From Chaenocephalus aceratus (Eukaryota; Chordata; Actinopteri; Perciformes; Channichthyidae), in the NCBI GenBank assembly GCA_023974075.1, contig CM043785.1, forward strand, positions 20,467,169 through 20,531,168: a stretch of 64,000 nucleotides of DNA, given 5' to 3'. This document shows, piece after piece, positions 9,988 to 20,650 of this stretch. The notes under the pieces were generated by a model that did no database searches, had not been told where the DNA came from, and saw nothing but the letters and a program-made list of their open reading frames with translations. Positions within the stretch are counted from its first letter, which is position 1; every line of letters begins with the position of its first letter. Position numbers and translations under genes: made by a program.

Positions 9988-12630
9988 TTATTTCTGACTG
10001 TTCAGCAGCTTGATTGACAGCGGAACAAAGGAAAACTTATACCTGTTCAATTTACAGTTTGGTAATCTATACCTTCTGCCCTCGGGCAGCAACTCAAACT
10101 CTCTATACAGGATATGTTTGGGGTCGCATGTGATTTTACGGCCTTGCTTTCTCACCATCTCCTCAAATATTTCCTGAAGAGAGGATGGTGGAAGCATGCC
10201 AATTATTTTTCCAGCCCTTTTTATCAAGCTCTGGAGTTGTGATTTAGATTTAACTGACAAGTTACCAAACCATGTTGTGATGCCATAACGAATAATAGAC
10301 TCAATTGCTGCCCTGTAGAACATTAACATGATGCATTTATCCACTCCATGAACCCTGAGCCGACGCAGAAAATACAGGCGCTGGCTTATCTTTGAGCATA
10401 CCTGATCCACCTGATGGGCCCAGCCTAACTGAGCATCAAAATAAATCCCCAAATATTTAAAACGTGTAACCTGCTCAACTCCCTCCCTGTTGATAAGGAC
10501 AGGGCTGTGATCACCTACTGACTTGGGGTCAAAGATCATTTCCTTTGTTTTTTTAACATGTAACACCAGGTTGTGCGCCTCACACCACTTCACAACCTCT
10601 TCAATCTCAAGTTTATAAAGAGAAATGTCTGAGTCTCTAGTCAGTAGACTAAGTATGGCTGTGTCATCAGAGAACTTTATAATGTGTGTGTGCTGACTCC
10701 TACACTCATTTGTGTAGAGTGTGAAGAGAAGAGGCGAGCTAACGCAGCCTTGCGGTGCCCCTGTGCTTATGATCTGTGTGTCAGAGAGGGTCGAGTTCAC
10801 TTTCACCTGCTGCTGTCTTTCAGTTAGGAAGGAGTGATACCATCTGATTAAGTAAGGGTTCACATCCATCTGTTTGAGCTTTTTTAACATAATTTGAGGA
10901 AGAATAGTATTAAAAGCTGAGCTAAAGTCCATGAACATTAATCTAGCATAAGCTAAAGGGTTTTCCAGGTGTTTTAGAATAAAGCGAGTTGTAGAGGTCA
11001 GAGCATCATCTGTACCTCTACCATCGCTGTACGCAAACTGGTAGGGGTCCAAGAGGTGTTGCACCTCAGTTCGCAAGTTCCCTACAATAATCCGTTCTAG
11101 TGACTTCATAACTATTGATGTCAAAGCCACTGGTCTGAAGTCGTTGTTGTCATGTGGGCATGGTTTTTTTGCAACTGGTATGATGACAGCTTTCTTCCAT
11201 ATTTGAGGGATGCTTCCCGAGTCAGCAGAGAGCTGGAATAATGGACTCCAGGCAGGGGTGAGCTCGTCTGCAAACGTTTTCAGCAGGAGTGCCGAAATAC
11301 CGTCTGGCCCACTGGCCTTCTTAGTATGCAGTTGTTTGAAAACCCTGGCCACAGCACTATCATCAATTATTATTCTTCTATTGTGTATTGGGTCACAGGT
11401 TAAAGAGGTTGACAAGTTATTACATGCATCAATGTTGGAAGCCGAATTAATATCAAAACGTTTGTAGAAATTGTTGAGTTCATTTGCTTTGTTAAGCTCA
11501 TCCAGAACATGCATCTCCCTCTTGCCGGAGTTCATATTTGTAATTTCTTTCACAGAGTCCCACAGTTCTTTCGAGTTCTTGCTTGAGAAAGCCTCTCGGA
11601 AACTCAGACTATGTTGCTCTCGGGCTTCTTTAAGTTTCCCCTTTAGTTCTCTTTGAGCTGATCTCAGTTGTATAGCATCGTTCTTTTGAAAAGCGATATT
11701 TCTTCGTCGGATACACTGTTTAATATCCGATGAGATGTAGTCTTTATTGTTTGGATATATCCTAATGGTCTTTTTTGGCACAACAGTATCGACACAGAAA
11801 TGAATGTAGTCTGTGATGGTCTCAGCGATGGTATCGGTGTCATTGTCCTGGTAGAATACTTCCCAATCTGTGGCCAGGAAGCAGCCACTTAGCTTTTCTT
11901 TATGCTCATCCTGCCATAGACTGACAGTTTTAGAGACAGGTTTACTTCTCTTGATGGCAGCCTTAAAGGTGGGGATTAGCTGGACGGTGTTATGGTCCGA
12001 ATTTGAAAGGGGGGGTCTAATCCGAGCAGCATACGCATCTTTGATGTTGCCATAACATTTGTCCAGTATGTTATTTTTCCGGGTGCCATTTTTTACGTAT
12101 TGCTGGAATCCCGGAAGTGCTGGTTCTAGCTTACAGTGATTAAAATCTCCAATAACAAATATAGGTGCATCAGGTTTGTTCTTTAACTGCTCGTGCACGC
12201 AGTCCGCTACACGTGAGGCAGCCTTTGATGCGTTACCATTGGGTGGGATGTAAACAGCACAGATAAAAATGTTCCCATAGTCTCTAGGTAGGTAAAATGG
12301 TCTCAGACTTAGGCATAAGAGTTCGATATCGGGAGTGCACACAGTGTCTTTTGTTGTGTAATTGCTGCACCAAGAGTCCTTTATATAAACACAAATGCCT
12401 CCCCCCCTCACTTTCCCCGAGTTACTGTTCCTGTCCATACGAACGTTTGAAAAGCCCTGTACCTGAACCAATGAGTCTGGGAAGTCTTCCTGAAGCCAGG
12501 TCTCAGTGAAAATCATCATGCATGTCTCACGGTATTCGTTTAAAATCCTAGTGTTGAGGCGTAGCTCCTCCACCTTATTTCTAAGGGAACGGACGTTGCT
12601 GAAGGAATGAATGAATGACTTAGAAAACAA
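9988..12630 (-). CDS. LINE endonuclease-reverse transcriptase, uninterrupted frame
   Basis: An open frame of 880 codons encodes an APE-type endonuclease followed by reverse transcriptase. Endonuclease signatures are NVRSLRNKVEEL near the start, FTETWL near residue 41, GDFNH near 160 and SDHNT near 213. The RT palm has RPVALTS, FMDFSSAFNTI, GAPQGCVSSPLLF and an unusual FSDD in place of the common YADD. The C-terminus has KYLGIYFDAQLGW and a final EFELLPEGRRYR block. The organisation fits the CR1/Rex1 group. No ATG precedes the endonuclease: the frame is open back to a TAA near 12705 but has no methionine, and 12630 itself is a TTG. The element may therefore be 5'-truncated or use another start. 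It is the least decayed polymerase here. Confidence 0.9.
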   Translation of the reverse strand: MFSKSFIHSFSNVRSLRNKVEELRLNTRILNEYRETCMMIFTETWLQEDFPDSLVQVQGFSNVRMDRNSNSGKVRGGGICVYIKDSWCSNYTTKDTVCTPDIELLCLSLRPFYLPRDYGNIFICAVYIPPNGNASKAASRVADCVHEQLKNKPDAPIFVIGDFNHCKLEPALPGFQQYVKNGTRKNNILDKCYGNIKDAYAARIRPPLSNSDHNTVQLIPTFKAAIKRSKPVSKTVSLWQDEHKEKLSGCFLATDWEVFYQDNDTDTIAETITDYIHFCVDTVVPKKTIRIYPNNKDYISSDIKQCIRRRNIAFQKNDAIQLRSAQRELKGKLKEAREQHSLSFREAFSSKNSKELWDSVKEITNMNSGKREMHVLDELNKANELNNFYKRFDINSASNIDACNNLSTSLTCDPIHNRRIIIDDSAVARVFKQLHTKKASGPDGISALLLKTFADELTPAWSPLFQLSADSGSIPQIWKKAVIIPVAKKPCPHDNNDFRPVALTSIVMKSLERIIVGNLRTEVQHLLDPYQFAYSDGRGTDDALTSTTRFILKHLENPLAYARLMFMDFSSAFNTILPQIMLKKLKQMDVNPYLIRWYHSFLTERQQQVKVNSTLSDTQIISTGAPQGCVSSPLLFTLYTNECRSQHTHIIKFSDDTAILSLLTRDSDISLYKLEIEEVVKWCEAHNLVLHVKKTKEMIFDPKSVGDHSPVLINREGVEQVTRFKYLGIYFDAQLGWAHQVDQVCSKISQRLYFLRRLRVHGVDKCIMLMFYRAAIESIIRYGITTWFGNLSVKSKSQLQSLIKRAGKIIGMLPPSSLQEIFEEMVRKQGRKITCDPKHILYREFELLPEGRRYRLPNCKLNRYKFSFVPLSIKLLNSQK

Positions 12631-12639
12631 ACAAACATT

Positions 12640-14214
12640 CTCTCCCGATCCCGAGTCGCGTGCAGTGCCGCGCCTCTTCCTGAATAGCTGATTAGCTATT
12701 ATAATAGCTAATTAAACAACGTTGGACCAAATAGACATTAAGAGAACGGAATTTACAATGAAAAGGCTGTTCAACATGTGTTGCTAACTTGCTTCGGTAT
12801 CCTAGCTTAATCTGTTATCTGTAAACGTTCCCTAAATCTACTAATTTAGGGATAATCCACTGACATCCTTTAATACACATGTTAATTTGAATCAGATGTA
12901 CAGATAATATCCGCAATATAAATCTTTAAACTTCTTCTTACCTTTAAAAGTCCGTCACGAACGGTCTATTATGCTGCAACTCTGCAGCTCTGCTAGCCTT
13001 GGCGCTAACTTCCGGGGAACGATTGAGAGGCTCCACGATCCGCCATTGCTGTAAAAAAGTGGTCCATTGGAGTGAACAGAGATGACATAACTCTCAGTCT
13101 ATATGGCGCTGGCTCCAATAAATTCACTTTTATAAGATGCCTGTGTGCTTTGTACCAGGTTGGAATCACAAAAGTGATCATACCACTTGCTCGTTCTATC
13201 GCTTCCCGTCTGATGAAAGGACCAGGAGTCGTTGGACCAAACATATCAGGTGATATACATGTTTTGCATGGAACATAGTCAAGTTAGCTACCTAGCTAGT
13301 AGCGAGCACGTTAGTTAGCATTACATTACATTACTTAGCATTGTCATTTGTATTAGCCTTAACATGAAGTAAACCCAAATGTTAAACAGTAAGAGTAGTC
13401 ATGATGGTAAGTATTTTGTGAAACATTTGAAGAGTAGCCTATCGCCCCCTCCACCAGGTGCTAAGGGGGCGGGAGTTAGGCTAACGGCACATTAGCATCG
13501 GCAATCTTTTCTACTTAATGCTATCTGCACAAATGGTTAACATTAAACATTAAAAGATCAGGCAGTTCAGGGAGAGTCGAAGGAAGGCAGGCAGGCAGCT
13601 TTGCATGACATTCTTCTGGACGTGTTTCATCGTGATGACAGTGAGGGGGTGAGTCAATCTGTTTGTTGGAAAGACAGTAGTTGAGTGATTACTGAGAGAA
13701 AATTATTAAAAGAGATAATTATTCAAAGTGTTGTTACTTTAAAGTGTTGTTACTGACCTTTTTCTCTTTTATTTTCTTTACCTCACCTGTAACTGCTGAG
13801 ACCCTGAGGAACATGCACACTGGACTGACCTGCTCTGGCAACCTGATTTCCACTCTACGTAATAGTATTTGGTTATGGTATATTATTTATATACATCAAA
13901 GGCACAATGCACCCCGCAGAGACACACATGTATTGAGTGTGATATTTTGCATAGGTCATGTGAAATCATCTTTACATACTAGAAAACTGTAGGAGCGGCA
14001 ACTTGTTTTGAAATTGAATTTTTTTAATATCCGATAATAAAGTTGATCTGATCTTTATTCTTCTCTCTTCCCAGCTCCATCCATCACCATTCTCTGTTCC
14101 TGCAAGTCCTGCTTGCTAATCAATGCTCATATTTTTTTATACAATTACAAATAAAGTCAATGTATTGTATGACATGAAGTTGTGCTTCATTCTGAGTCAA
14201 TAATAAATTCATTC
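12640..14214. other. No recognised gene
   Basis: Holds the inverted partner (13005-13118) of 7197-7310, with a CCGGAAGT box at 13009-13016. An open stretch at 13072-13278 has no known domain. A LINE-like terminus (AATATCCGATAATAAAGTTG followed by a TGATC repeat) is possible at 14020-14057. The rest is AT-rich. Confidence 0.4.
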
Positions 14215-14390
14215 TGCCTTCATTCATTCTGCCTTCAATTCAATTCAATTCAAACCTTTATTTATACAGATAAAAACCCATTGAGATCATTGATCTCTTT
14301 TCCAAGGGAGACCTGTTCAAGTAGTTTCACATGAAACATAAAAACATAAACAGAACAACAAAAGGACATCATACAGCATCATTTACATAA

Positions 14391-15759
14391 TTATCCACAT
14401 AAACAGGTACCAATAGCTTCCGATTGAGTAGCATCCAACCGAGCTTTAAAAACATTTAGTGGCACCAGATTGCTCAGTTTCCATTTAATTTGCAGACTAT
14501 TCCAAGACAGAGGAGCTGCGCATCTAAAAGCTGTCTTCCCTAAGACAGTCCTAGCAGTTGGCACATTTAATAAAACCACAGCATTCGATCTCAGGCAGTA
14601 GCCACTTACAATTCTCCGTGAGATCAGGGAGCAGATATAAGATGGAAGTTTCCCTAGCATGGCTTTGTATATAAAAATGTACCAGTGACTGAGCCTCCGT
14701 ACAGTTAGTGAAAGCAAACCAGCCCTTGCATACAGGGTACAGTGATGGGTTAATGCTTTACAGTTTGTCACAAATCTCAGTGCACTGTGATATGCAGCAT
14801 CTAACTTGACCAGGCAATAGGCAGGTGCATTCATATAAATCAAATCACCATAGTCCAGCACAGGTAAAAAGGTCACAGTGACTAGCCTTTTCCTGGCCTC
14901 AAGCGAGAAACAGGACTTGTTTCTGAAAAAGAACCCTAACCCTCAGTTTTTTTAGCAGGTTATTGACATGAAGTTTAAAAGAGAGACAATCATCAAGCCA
15001 GATACCAAGGTATTTGTAACAGGCAACAACTTCAAGTTTTGTTCCTTGCGTAGTTACAATATCTAAAACAGACTCTGGTGTCTTTTTTGCTTTTGAAAAG
15101 AGCATTACCTTGGTTTTATCCACATTTAAAAGAAGCTTTAATTCAGAGAACTGAGTCTGAATAATGTTAAAAACAGCCTGTAATTTAACAACAGCCTCCT
15201 TAATGGTGGGACCTGCACAATACATCACAGTATCATCCGCATAAAAATGTAAAGTAGCTTCATCCACATTATCACCTACGCTGTTAATATATATGGAGAA
15301 TAAAAGTGGTCCTAAAACAGAACCTTGTGGTACACCATTAGAAATGTTTAACCACTCAGAAGACAGTCCATCAAAATGAACACACTGGGACCTCTCAGAG
15401 AGGTAGTTCACAAACCACCCCACTGCAAGGCTGGATAGGCCAATACTGAGTAGCCTCTGCTTTAAGATGAGATGATCAACGGTGTCAAACGCTTTGGAAA
15501 GGTCAATAAACAGAGCTGCACAACTCTGCTTATTATCTAAAATACTAGTAATGTCATTCACCACTTTCATTGTGGCAGTGATGGTGCTGTGTTTCTTTCT
15601 GAAGCCTGACTGATGTTTAGACAGGATGTCATTTGTACATAAAAACTCCTTTACCTGTTCACTCACTAGGCGTTCAAGAACCTTAGCCAGAACTGACAAT
15701 TTAGAGATTGGCCTATAGTTATTTAAAATAGTTGCCTTCCCTCCTTTCAGTAAAGGCAA
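14391..15759 (-). pseudogene. LINE reverse transcriptase, frameshifted
   Basis: The upstream part (14899-15759) carries RT blocks in order: KGGKATILNNYRPISKLSVL, FRKKHST, ALFIDLSKAFDTVDH, NGVPQGSVLGPLLFSIYIN and the catalytic FYADD, then LNVDKTKVMLFS and YKYLGIWLDD. A shift near 14890 moves the frame to 14391-14876, which holds the C-terminal region (VLDYGDLIY, TPARTVLGK-like TARTVLGKTAF, WNSLQ). The gene fits the L2/CR1 group. The break sits between the RT thumb and the C-terminal domain. Confidence 0.85.
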
Positions 15760-15911
15760 GACATAAGCAGACTTCCATACTTTTGGAATTGTATTTGTGC
15801 TGAGGGAGAGGTTAAAAAGAGTAGTGAGAGGTGGAGCAATACAATCTGCAGCTATCTTTAAAAAGAAAGGTTCTAAGTTGTCCAGGCCAGCCGGTTTCCT
15901 AGGATCTAGCG

Positions 15912-16433
15912 TTAGTTAGTGACAGAATCAAATAGAGAACCACAGGACACAAAATGCTCATTAAAGCAATTTAGCATAGTGGCCCTGTCCGATATAGAGC
16001 CAGATGCTGTGGTAAGGCACGGAGGTAGCTCATTACGGATCTCACCGGTTGATATCGATTTTATTGCTTTCCAACATTTCCTAGGATTATTTAGGTTTTC
16101 TGTGGTAACTGACAAATAGTACTTCGACTTTGCACTTTTGACATTTGAAGTGAAGCTATTCCTTAGCTGCCTAAAACGCAGCCATTCTACCTCTGAGCCT
16201 GATTTCCTAGCCTTTGCCCAGGCCTTGTTTCTCTCATGAAGGAGACTAGACAGCTCAGCAGAAAACCAAGGATTGTCTCGTCCCTTTACTCTAAATTTAC
16301 GCAGGGGTGCATGTCTATCAATGATCTCCATAAAACCAAGATAAAAATAAGACCATGCGGTTTCTACATCAGCACATAGATCGATTTTACCCCAATCAAA
16401 ATCAAACAGATCATGCACAAAACCCTGCTCCAC
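15912..16433 (-). pseudogene. LINE EN-RT linker segment
   Basis: This 173-codon frame is the spacer between endonuclease and RT: a FDWGKIDL start, HAPLRKFRVKGRDNPWFSAE, then RNKAWAKARKSGS and NPRKCWKAIKSI, all typical of the region before the RT fingers in CR1/L2 proteins. It ends in a premature TAA at 15912; the RT fingers follow in another frame. Confidence 0.8.
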
Positions 16434-16522
16434 AAAATGTTTTATGTCTCTCTTGATGATAATGCGAGGTTTAACCTTTTGGACCTTAGTGTCCCTAATT
16501 GTGGCTACAACACAGTGATCGC

Positions 16523-17584
16523 TCAGATCATTTGCAAATATTCCACAGAAGAATATTTATGGGGAACATTAGTTAAAATGAGATCAATTAGGGAGGATTT
16601 ATTAGGGGACTTAATATTTGGGCGAGTAGGACTGTCCACAATCTGAGTAACATTCAATGAGATACAAAGGTTTTTAAAATCCTCTGACACTGCAGTTAAC
16701 CAGTCCCAGTTAAAATCTCCAAGTAGCACTATTTCCTTGTAGTCTAGTTGCGATAAAAGATTTGCTAGTGAAGACAAGGAGTCTTTGACAGCTGAGGGGG
16801 GTCTGTAGCAGCCCACCACCATGACCTGTTGACCCTTTGCCACTTCTATATTTAAGGCTAAAAATTCAAATTGCTTACTGATCGATTTGGAAACTAATGT
16901 AGTTACACTGAACTTATTCTTAACATAAATTGCAACGCCACCACCTTTATTAGGCCGGTCGGTACGATACACATTATAACCATTTAAGGCAATGTCAGAG
17001 GCCAAAATAGACTTATTTAGCCATGTTTCAGATAAGACAATGACGTCAGCGTCAGTCGATTTTGCCCAGATAAGGACAAAATCTAGTTTACCTAACAGAC
17101 TGCGCACATTCAAGTGGATGAAACCCAACCCAGACCTAGCTTTAAAATCAGCAGGAGTAGCGATCTGACTATTACTACTGGGCGGACCAGGGTTAGGTTG
17201 TACATTTCCTGACAGTAATAACAACAAAAAAACCAGGCATCTTTTCCTCTTAAATGACACACATACATTGTCATCTAATTTAGAAACACCGGAAAAGTCT
17301 TCGAGAGTGTGATTAGAGCTTAAGAAGCAGTCCTGAAGAACCATCATCGCAGGAAAATAAAAAAGATAAACATATTTTGTCGAGCAGATTGACTGTGACA
17401 AAGCAACCGGTAATTGTTTGAGCAACACATCCGAACCTTTGCAGGGGATGCCCACTGCAGGTGGCAGAACAGACCTGCATCCAGTAGTCTTCTCAGAATG
17501 ACTAGAGATCTTCTCATAGTCCAAAACAGTTAACAGGCACAGCAGAATCCCGATATGGGCCATTTTCCCAGACCAGCAGAGCAT
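16523..17584 (-). pseudogene. LINE endonuclease with N-terminal 2A-like peptide
   Basis: The frame has a hydrophobic N-terminal stretch (MAHIGILLCLLTVL), then CLVFLLLLLSGNVQPNPGP near residues 116-134, then an APE endonuclease: LNVRSLLGKLDF, VLSETWL, YRTDRP-KGGGVAIYV, VVGCYRPP, LLGDFNWDW and a final SLIDLILTN. The frame is lost near 16540 by a one-base indel before the SDHC box, which is still visible in the next frame. GNVQPNPGP fits the 2A ribosome-skipping consensus (D/N-V-x-x-NPGP) reported in several CR1/L2-type LINEs. That it works here is inference. Confidence 0.85.
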
Positions 17585-17611
17585 CCGGATAGGCGTGCAA
17601 GCAGGCCCGAA

Positions 17612-18010
17612 ATGTGGAGGTGCTCCGTTCTCCTCGCGATATCCCCGGTGCAGAACCTCCTCAGTACAGCAGGATAGGCGAAGCAGGACCAGCTCGAGGC
17701 GTAGAGGCGCTCCGGTCTCTTAGCCATATCCCCGTGGTAAAACGTCCTCGGCACCGTAGAGCACGACAGGTGGAGCAGGTGGATACAGGCCTCCGCTACA
17801 GCAGGTGTAAAGCAGGCCGCAGCCCGAACGCGAAGCCGCTCCGGTCTCTCCGTTACGCCCCCCGGGGTAAAATCTCACCAGGACAGCAGCACACGACAAG
17901 TGGAAGCAGGTCCCTGCCACAGCACAACTGGGCAGGTGGAAAAAGGGGGCCCAAACAACAACGTGCAGCCGCTCCGTCTCTCCGTCTCTTCAACTGCACA
18001 ATGATTGTGG
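17612..18010 (-). repeat. LINE 5' UTR monomers
   Basis: GCTCCG(G/T)TCTCT-like starts recur near 17627, 17708, 17838 and 17968, followed each time by a CCCCxGGTAAAA-like stretch and a CAGCA(G/C)..GCAGG stretch. This gives about three GC-rich units of 80-130 bp upstream of the endonuclease frame. Tandem monomers in a LINE 5' UTR are usually promoter units, so they may have driven transcription of this element (inference). Confidence 0.6.
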
Positions 18011-18045
18011 ACTGCACCGACATCCATGTAGCTGCCCCCCAGTAA

Positions 18046-19295
18046 GATGAACCAAGCAAAGTTGACATACTCAACATACAGCTGTGTTCTTAAGTTTACA
18101 TGAAGAATTTGTGAAATATTGGTAATAACAGGTTTAAATGATTATTAGTAATTAATCATATCATTTTCTCATTGTGGACGAGCAGACAGGGAGCCAGATG
18201 AGAAAAGCAGGATATGCAGCTGCCATTTTCCACATGGAAAAGAGAAAGGGCCCAGTGTATTGACAAAAGAGAAAGGGAGCTTAGCTGTTTTCAAACTGGT
18301 TCATGTATCACTTAGTTTACTGAACCGTGATGAATGAAAGAAATTAGTGAGGTAGTGGTTTACTGAAGTTACAAAGACATTAATATATGAGTAACAGGTC
18401 AGTGTAAACACAAGCTTCTGTCAATTATGGATCATTCAAACTATATAAAAATATGTAATAAAGTTCTAAAACAAGTATTCGGTATATTCCTTGATAGCTT
18501 TTGGAGAAGGTTGTTTTTAAGTTTACTAAAATCTATCGTTTCAACTGTTTCACTTTATAAAAAAGGAACAGGTGAGTAGAGCATCATTGCGTTTCTTATT
18601 CTGTCAGTAAATTATCCAAATGAAATGTTTTTCATTATTTTAGTCAACCCTAAACAAATTGATTGTACCTTTTAATAATGACCTTACATGGTCGCCAAAG
18701 TTAAATTTAACTTCAGAAAATCAAATCTGTTCTGAGAAAAAACTAATAAATGTTTAAAGATAGGAACTTGCCATCCCACTGAAAAACAGTCCGTAGAGAT
18801 TTAAAGGCGTAGTTGTAGTTCAGTCCAACGTTTCATTTGGATTCATTTGACAACAGTCAACTATTTTCATAAAGAATATATATATTTTTCAAATTCAAAG
18901 TCAACCTTACTCAGTTTGTGTTTATAGACAGAGAGATCAAAAAGACGTTTCCAACAATCCCAAATACGAAAAATTAAATTATACAATTTACAGATATGTA
19001 TACAAATATATATATATCCTATATACACCATCATGTATAATGATGGTGTATGATGTAGAAGGAAGTGTGGTAGATAACAAGTAAATAGAGTTACATACAG
19101 ATCCATGTTACAGCAAAATATGGAATAACTAAGAAGTACGCAGTATAATAATAATAATAATTACATGCAACAAAAAAATAACTGCTCAGCATCTCCACCA
19201 CAATCCCAATCTGCTGTGTCCTGTTGTCCTCCCCTCTGCATAATACCCCATCACACATATACGAAAAAGTCCGAGGGTGTTAAGAGTATGTTTAT
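18046..19295. other. No recognised feature
   Basis: AT-rich non-coding sequence. A short (ATA)n run at 19146-19160 and an (TA)n-like stretch near 19005-19025 are the only patterns. Confidence 0.5.
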
Positions 19296-20204
19296 TTAAA
19301 TGTCCTCCTCTCTACTGGCCAACACAGGGAGCATATGCTGGGTGTAGAATTTTTCCAGGAGGAGGAGATTTCCATGCCATGCAGGGTCTTTGGGGATGGG
19401 GATGATGATCGCCTCCTTCTGGTCCACACAACAAAGTAGCAGAGACTCCGGTCTGTGATGTGCAGCTGCCCTTGGACTGGTGCCAGTATGGGTGATTCTC
19501 CTTGAGAATATATGACCCACCCTCCTCACGGAGACAGAAGGATGGTAACTGGACTGCCTCCGCGATGGTCATGTTCCTCTGGCTGTGTGGACACTTCACC
19601 TCCAGCAGGGCAGATGGCTGCACAAGTCCATCGGGTGATGCTCCCAAAACACCCGACTCACTCACAAAGAGACCAGACTCGAACACTGTCACCCGATAGG
19701 CCTGCACAAAAGCCTTCACCCTCGTTTACAACCCCCCAGTTGACAGCCATGACTCCGTCCAAGTTGTACCCCCCAAGCACCCTCTTCATGAGGGACGCGC
19801 ATGGAGTGGATGAAAGTCCCGACCGCAGCACAGTACCAAAATTGCTCATGTCAACCTGCCCCGCCTGTGTAACTGCCACTGAGGATTTTTCCGCTGTCCT
19901 ACGGTGGCTGTCTGGATGGCAGCTTGCTGGTCTCTGCTCAGTCGCATTGAGGCAATAATTGCCTCAAGCCCTCGACCCCCATGCACCTTCACCAGCTCCG
20001 GCACGGTGACAATGGCCTAATGTTGAAGCCGCTGCTCTGGCTCAGGTGACAAACGCCATGCCATGCCACACTGTGCACCCCTCAGTGCAGACCTGAACCA
20101 GTATACATCCTCAGTGGCGATGTCTCTGGCCAGTGGGTTGTATGTCTCCTCTCGCTGTTGGTAAAGTTGAGACACCGGCTGGACTACTTTTGAAGTACCA
20201 GGCT
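19296..20204 (-). pseudogene. YqaJ/lambda-exonuclease-fold nuclease, 3' part of split gene
   Basis: Reading leftwards, the segment holds a QLYQQREETYNPL block, EDVYWF, an arginine/leucine-rich helix, RLT and SNFG, KRVLGGY, NWGVVNE, then GVLGASPDGLV, LLEVKCP and a C-terminal KEAIIIPIPKD...FY..HMLPVL block. SPDG (about 19635) and EVK (about 19595) are the metal-binding D and E-x-K of the YqaJ/RecB-like nuclease fold. The gene is dead: an in-frame TAG at 20017-20019, frameshifts near 19858, 19720 and 19520. It continues without frame change into the SWIM exon at 41556-41699 across the Gypsy insertion. Such SWIM-YqaJ genes are frequent in fish and are often of transposon origin. Confidence 0.85.
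20200..20204. repeat. Target site duplication AGGCT (left)
   Basis: The same five bases follow the other LTR at 41551-41555. Removing the element plus one copy restores the nuclease reading frame. Confidence 0.9.
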
Positions 20205-20630
20205 TGTTAGGGCTGTACAAGGGCGTGGAATCAAATGAACGATGCAGAGACAAACAAAGTATCAAAATAAAGTGTTTTAATGTAGACAGGTCATAACACA
20301 CTGAATACATAAACCAACAAAACAAAAACTACTAATACACTAATCTAACTCTATGGACAATGACAAAAGGATCTTACGCTGGAAGGCTTGTAACACACAA
20401 GACAATCTGGCTATGAGACAGGGGAAGACGAGAACTATATATACTAGACAGCCAACACCAGGTGAAGACAATTAGACAATCACAACCGTGGGAAAACAGA
20501 CAAGGCAGGAAACGTACTTTAGACACATGAGGGTAGACAAGACTGTCAAAATAAAACAGGAACCTATCTAAACACATAACATGAAACCTAAACTGGGGAA
20601 CAATCTTAGCAGAGCCGTCTACGCACAACA
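20205..20630 (-). repeat. Gypsy 3' LTR
   Basis: 426 bp, TG...CA ended, nearly identical to 41109-41550 apart from scattered substitutions and a roughly 16-bp indel near 20350 (present in the other LTR as AACTCTGTGGAC). Confidence 0.92.
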
Positions 20631-20650
20631 GTACCCTCCCCTCTAGGGAC
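20631..20650 (-). promoter_or_regulatory. Polypurine tract
   Basis: On the minus strand CTAGAGGGGAGGGTAC abuts the 3' LTR, the expected position for the plus-strand DNA primer of an LTR retrotransposon. Confidence 0.8.

Larger units (their letters stand above)
14215..18010 (-). mobile_element. Near full-length L2/CR1-like LINE (minus strand)
   Basis: From right to left: tandem 5' UTR monomers, an endonuclease frame with a 2A-like motif, a linker, reverse transcriptase, and a 3' UTR. The 3' end is AATAAAGGTTTGAATTGAAT on the minus strand, with a (TTGAA)n tail at 14236-14254. The coding region is broken by at least three frameshifts or stops (near 16540, 15910 and 14890), so this copy cannot make a complete protein. 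Individual parts are listed separately. Confidence 0.85.

Noticed and set aside
13005..13278. Possible host exon on either strand
   Set aside because: No domain, and the segment resembles the inverted stretch at 7197-7310, suggesting a repeat. Splice signals are weak.
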